From Actinomycetes bacterium (GTDB lineage Bacteria > Actinomycetota > Actinomycetes > Actinomycetales > Cellulomonadaceae): a stretch of DNA of 8,644 bases. The notes below the pieces were generated by a model. That model was not told where the DNA came from. It saw only the letters and a list, made by a program, of their open reading frames with translations, and ran no database searches. Made by a program: the position numbers and the translations under genes. The DNA lies in the NCBI GenBank assembly GCA_023460255.1, contig JAEWQZ010000015.1, positions 1 through 8,644 on the forward strand, read 5' to 3'. Below, piece after piece: positions 4,972 to 8,644 of the stretch; the stretch's first letter is position 1; each line of letters starts with the position of its first letter.

Positions 4972-7900
4972 GCCGCGGTCGCGGCTGCCGCTGCTGCGAA
5001 GTGTGCCTGGATCCGCTGCCAGTTGAGTCGCTGCCGGAGCCCGAGCTGCGCCACGGTGAGCGACACGTCCACCCCGGAATCCAGCCGGTACACCATGCCC
5101 ACCGGCTGGCTCAGGGCGTCAGCGGGGACATCGGCCACACTGCCGTCCCAGACGTATGTCTGCAGCTGACCCTGGAGGTACTGGATGTAGGCGAGAGGGC
5201 CGGCGCCGCTGTGCGCACCGAACTCGCTGCGGAGCCACTCGTGGAACTCACGGCTCCGCACGGTTCCGGTGAGCGTTCCTTCCTCGTCCCGGAAGGCTCC
5301 CTCGTGGCCGCCTGCCTCGACGGTCGTCACCATCCCGCGATCACCGTGCACGCCACGGGGCGCGCGAACGGAGGTGATCTCGAGCTTGAACAGCACGTAG
5401 TTCGTCGGCGAACGCAGCGCGTCGTGCGCGGTGAGCCAGCGGAGTGCATTCGTCAGCGTGTCGGTCGCGAGCACCGCCATCGCCGTTTCGATGACCTGTG
5501 GGATGAAGCCGGTCGGGATCCACTCGTGCGTCCCTGGCGCCTCAGCCCGGAACCGGGCCTTGACCCAGTTCTTGGTGGCCGGGCTGACGGCCCAGATCGC
5601 GGTGAACTGGGCCCAGGTGACGCCGCCGGCGGCCCCAGTGACCATCTGGCGCAGGAATGGCAGGACACCGCCGGCGCCCTCGAGGGCCTCGCGGATGAGG
5701 GGGTTCACCGCGTCCTGCGGCCACGGCTGGAACGTCCCCCAACGGCCCCCGCTCATCGAGAACGCGATCTGCCCGATCGTCGTCCGCAGGGCGGCGTTGT
5801 CCTCCTCGCTGACCTCCGCGAGACCGGTGGTGCGCAGCACCTCAGCGGCGGCGGCACCGAGCGCCGTGATGAACATCGTCCGCACGCTGTGCGGCGGGTC
5901 GGGGCTGCTCGTCTCGAAGGCGTGGTTGCGGAACGTCCCACTCGACGCCTCCCTCGGGTTCGACTGGCTGCCGACGAGGAACCACGGGAGGAGCTGGCGG
6001 TGTGTGCTGTCGGCGGCCAGCAGGTCCATCGCAGCCGTCGCCGTGCCCGCGAGAACGGTGTCCGACCAGAGCTGCGCCCCACCCGCGCCACCGGAGGGCA
6101 CGCGCTGCACCCGTCGGATCATCGGGAGCCACTGGTCGCGCACCGTTCCGGCATAGCCGGCACCGTGCCGGGGAAGGTGCGCCGCGATGTCGGCGACGTA
6201 CTCCTCGGGATCCTTCGACTCCATCACCTCGAAGGCGGCCCGCAGGAGTGCCGCCATCGTGCGCTCCCGGTTCTCCAGATCGTTGTCCGACGGCGGCTCG
6301 ATCTCGTCGTTCTCGCTCGCGGCAGCCGCCAGGAAGTCCCGGGCCAGCTGGTCCGCCACCTCGTCGGTGGCGGTCGCGAACGTCTCCAGCTCGTTCAGCT
6401 TGGCCGTGGCGTCCGCCTGCTTCTCCGCCGGCAGGCTGGGCACGGCGCTGCGCCAGCGGGCGATCTTCGCCTCGATCGACTCCGGGATCGACGCCACCAT
6501 GAGCGTCGCCTCGTCGCCGGCTGTCTGCACGAAGAGCCGGTGCGACTCCCCCGCGGCCGAGAAGCGCACGGTCGTCCCCAGCTCGTCGTCCTCGTTCCCG
6601 TCCTCCTCGTCCTCCTCGTCCTCCTCGCCGCCGAGGCCGAGCGAGCGCAGCAGCGCCCGGCCGCGCTCGGCGAGGAACCCGATGACGGCGTCCATCACCT
6701 GGTAGACGCGCGCCTGGAGCGCGGTGATGACCTCGGCCACCTGGTTCGGCAGCCCGCCGAGGTGCAGCAGACCGGCGAGGAAGTCGATCGCCACCGGGAT
6801 CATCGCGGCCAGGGACTGCTCCACCTTGTTCGCCAGTCCCCCGATGTTGCCGGCGACCACGTCGGCCATGCCGTTCACGACGGTCTCGACGAACCGGAAG
6901 ATGCGGGCCGCGTTGCGGAAGATCCACGAGCAGACCTGGTAGATCAGGTCGATCGCCTGGGCGACGGCGCCGACCGGGTTGAGCATCCCGATCACCCGCA
7001 TGACCACCTGCTGGATGAGCGTCTCGACGAGGTACTCGACGGCGGCCTCGAGGATCATCTGCACGATCGACTCGGGCGTGAGCTGCTCCTTGATCATCTC
7101 GACCAGGCCCGAGGGACCCTGCTCGATGAGCGCCGAGATCAGCTCCCAGGCGGCCTCGATGATCTCCACGTTCTGCTCGCCGATGTGCTCGACGAGGATC
7201 TGGCGCACCCGCGGCCAGGTGATGCCCATGAGCTGGAGGGCGAACGTGAAGAGCGACCGGGCGGAGAAGTCGGTCGGCATCGGGATCGGCACCTCGAGGC
7301 CGGAGAAGAGCCACTCCCAGAAGCCGCGCAGCACGTGCGTGCCGAAGTTGTCGAAGAACTGCTGGAACCCCTGCTTGACCCCGGCGGTGAGGTTGTTGAT
7401 GAAGTTCTCGGGGTCGTCGGCGATGTCGGAGATCACCTGCTGGATGCGGGCGACGAGCGCCCAGAACGCTCCCGGCGGGATGCCCACCAGGGCCAGGAGC
7501 CCGTTGATGATCGCCTTCACCGGGTCGTCGATGAAGGCCTCGATCGCCGCGACGATGCGCCCGACGACGCCGCGTGCCGCCTCCCGGCGGGCCTCCACGG
7601 CGGTCTGCGCCTCGGCCACGGCGGTCAGCGCCGCGCGCGAGACGTCGCGCACGAAGCTCGTCTGCGCCGCGGTGACCTGCTGGCTCAGCCCGTCGAGCAT
7701 GCCGGCGAACCGCGCGCGCTCCTGGGCGGCGAACTCGGGGAACTCCGCCTCCATCGCCGCGAACTCGGCGTCGATGTCGTCGCGGGCCTGCGCGATGAGT
7801 GCCTGCGCCGCCGCGACGACGCCGTTCACGTCGGTGGAGATCTCCAGGAGGAGGTCGCAGACGTCGTCGCCGAACTGGCGCTCGGCCCGGTCGTACTCGC

Positions 7901-8644
7901 GGATCACCCAGCCCGGCAGCCCGAAGATCGCGTCGCCGATCCCGACGACGAACCCGCCGACGCCCGAGTGCCGCTCGTCGATCCAGTCCTGGACCCGGTC
8001 GAGGGAGTCGTTGAACTCCTGGGAGATCCGCGTCAGCCCGGCCGTCCAGCGGGCCATGGCGGTGCGGGTCAGCGGCTCGAGCAGGGTGGTGACCTGGCCC
8101 TTGGCGGTGTCGAAGATCCGCTGCGCGCGCTGGGAGGTGGCCTCGCGGGTCTGCTCCTCCCCCTGCACCGTCCCGGCCTGCCCACCCGAGACGTCGGACA
8201 CCGTGCCGGCACGGGACGCACGCAGCGCCGCGGTGGCCTGCGCCTGGAGCGCCGCCATGTCCGCCTGCGCCGTCTCGATCGCCGCGTTCTGCTCGGCCGC
8301 CAGCTCCGCGGGGGTCCGCTCGGCCAGCTCACCGAGCTCGCCCCGCGAGTCCCGGACCGTCGAGAACGGCGAGTCGGGGATCTCCCGGGTCACCCGGGTG
8401 TCGATGCCGGAGTCAGCGATCCGCTGGTCGGTCGCCTCGACGTCGGCGTCGAGGGACAGGTCCTCGCCGGGGATCGGGTCCGGCGCTGCGCTCGCCGCGT
8501 CCACGCCCATCCCCGGGCTGCTCGGGTCGGGGTCGGAGACCGGCGTCGGGGTCAGTGCGGGGGTGCCGGCGGGCGGGGAGTCGAGCTCGTCGTAGCCGCC
8601 CTCGACCTCCTCGACCTGGCCCTCGACGGAGCTCGACACCGTCT
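4968..8644 (-). CDS. Large eCIS-associated helical protein (DUF4157-protein type), 5' end probably outside window
   Basis: At least 1,223 residues are seen, numbered here from a GTG at 8639. The frame is open to the window edge and no ribosome site can be seen, so the start, and any N-terminal DUF4157 (eCIS core) domain, may lie beyond. Residues 20-75 are Pro/Asp/Ser-rich. About 105-355 are long Ala/Glu/Arg helices with coiled-coil character, including VQDWIDERHSGVGG (216-229). About 355-670 form a hydrophobic helical core with VGIPPGAFWALVARI (385-399), FFDNFGTHVLRGFWEWLFSG (428-447), LQLMGITWPRVRQIL (468-482), MLNPVGAVAQAIDLIY (552-567), VAGNIGGLANKVEQSLA (595-611) and LLHLGGLP (624-631). 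I recognise this order from large proteins encoded in extracellular contractile injection system loci. An acidic hinge with three Glu-Glu-Asp repeats (672-680) follows, then a short SHRLFV/LMVASIPE module (699-720) also seen in that group. The last 500 residues are unassigned and include THEWIPTGFI (1037-1046), SREFHEWLRSEF (1129-1140) and YVWDG (1162-1166). No HExxH protease motif is visible. A cargo, cargo carrier or assembly role is inferred. Confidence 0.8.
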   Translation of the reverse strand, partial: TVSSSVEGQVEEVEGGYDELDSPPAGTPALTPTPVSDPDPSSPGMGVDAASAAPDPIPGEDLSLDADVEATDQRIADSGIDTRVTREIPDSPFSTVRDSRGELGELAERTPAELAAEQNAAIETAQADMAALQAQATAALRASRAGTVSDVSGGQAGTVQGEEQTREATSQRAQRIFDTAKGQVTTLLEPLTRTAMARWTAGLTRISQEFNDSLDRVQDWIDERHSGVGGFVVGIGDAIFGLPGWVIREYDRAERQFGDDVCDLLLEISTDVNGVVAAAQALIAQARDDIDAEFAAMEAEFPEFAAQERARFAGMLDGLSQQVTAAQTSFVRDVSRAALTAVAEAQTAVEARREAARGVVGRIVAAIEAFIDDPVKAIINGLLALVGIPPGAFWALVARIQQVISDIADDPENFINNLTAGVKQGFQQFFDNFGTHVLRGFWEWLFSGLEVPIPMPTDFSARSLFTFALQLMGITWPRVRQILVEHIGEQNVEIIEAAWELISALIEQGPSGLVEMIKEQLTPESIVQMILEAAVEYLVETLIQQVVMRVIGMLNPVGAVAQAIDLIYQVCSWIFRNAARIFRFVETVVNGMADVVAGNIGGLANKVEQSLAAMIPVAIDFLAGLLHLGGLPNQVAEVITALQARVYQVMDAVIGFLAERGRALLRSLGLGGEEDEEDEEDGNEDDELGTTVRFSAAGESHRLFVQTAGDEATLMVASIPESIEAKIARWRSAVPSLPAEKQADATAKLNELETFATATDEVADQLARDFLAAAASENDEIEPPSDNDLENRERTMAALLRAAFEVMESKDPEEYVADIAAHLPRHGAGYAGTVRDQWLPMIRRVQRVPSGGAGGAQLWSDTVLAGTATAAMDLLAADSTHRQLLPWFLVGSQSNPREASSGTFRNHAFETSSPDPPHSVRTMFITALGAAAAEVLRTTGLAEVSEEDNAALRTTIGQIAFSMSGGRWGTFQPWPQDAVNPLIREALEGAGGVLPFLRQMVTGAAGGVTWAQFTAIWAVSPATKNWVKARFRAEAPGTHEWIPTGFIPQVIETAMAVLATDTLTNALRWLTAHDALRSPTNYVLFKLEITSVRAPRGVHGDRGMVTTVEAGGHEGAFRDEEGTLTGTVRSREFHEWLRSEFGAHSGAGPLAYIQYLQGQLQTYVWDGSVADVPADALSQPVGMVYRLDSGVDVSLTVAQLGLRQRLNWQRIQAHFAAAAAATAA
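6601..6627. repeat. Three tandem 9-bp units encoding Glu-Glu-Asp
   Basis: TCCTCCTCG is repeated perfectly three times on the plus strand. On the coding minus strand it gives three Glu-Glu-Asp units (residues 672-680) in an acidic linker that runs on to about residue 686. The unit is a multiple of three, so copy-number slippage would change linker length without a frameshift. Confidence 0.8.

Noticed and set aside
6979..8595. Plus-strand open frame of 538 codons opposite the large eCIS-type gene
   Set aside because: Low-complexity Ser/Ala/Arg translation typical of an antisense shadow. The minus strand has recognisable family motifs over the same span.
4968..8644. Phage tape-measure or membrane transporter reading of the large protein
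   Set aside because: The core is hydrophobic, but its motif order resembles eCIS-associated proteins as I know them, and the segments are amphipathic and broken by charged residues unlike regular transmembrane helices.

Overview
The window is very GC-rich, with G/C-dominated third codon positions, strong GGAGG-type ribosome binding sites on several genes, a BldC-type regulator and a stand-alone SARP regulator. This points to an actinomycete (Actinomycetota). I cannot fix the genus from sequence alone; a Micrococcales/Cellulomonas-like background is a guess.

Layout, left to right. 1-200: a complete tRNA-Arg(CCG) with an encoded CCA end, then an 18-bp perfect palindrome and a 16-bp-stem terminator. 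200-470: no intact gene, but a short stretch reads like a decayed YdeI/OmdA-family fragment. 471-1712 (+): a tandem-GNAT acetyltransferase, followed by a second copy of the same terminator core. 1713-2004: intergenic, packed with hairpins. 2005-2235 (-): a BldC-like MerR-type DNA-binding protein. 2236-2608: divergent control region. 2609-3058 (+): an SRPBCC/cyclase-family protein. 3059-3172: control region with nested inverted and direct repeats. 3173-3973 (+): a minimal SARP-type regulator, convergent with the operon to its right. 3990-8644 (-): a three-gene operon, transcribed leftward, that enters the window from the right edge.

The operon is the most interesting part. Its first gene encodes at least 1,223 residues and was probably begun outside the window. 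From remembered family features, its helical, hydrophobic core (about residues 75-670) matches the large proteins that accompany extracellular contractile injection system (eCIS) loci and usually start with a DUF4157 domain. A run of three Glu-Glu-Asp repeats ends the core, and about 540 residues of C-terminal region that I cannot name follow. The gene overlaps an LRR protein by ATGA, and the LRR gene overlaps a small helical protein by ATGGCTGA. The three are therefore probably translationally coupled and made together. A reasonable hypothesis is an eCIS-associated cargo or assembly protein with two small partners (loader, chaperone or immunity). No eCIS structural gene is visible in the window, so this rests on resemblance of the large protein.

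The remaining genes (tRNA, GNAT, BldC, SRPBCC) look like ordinary chromosomal genes. The SARP next to the operon is a candidate regulator of it, by position only.
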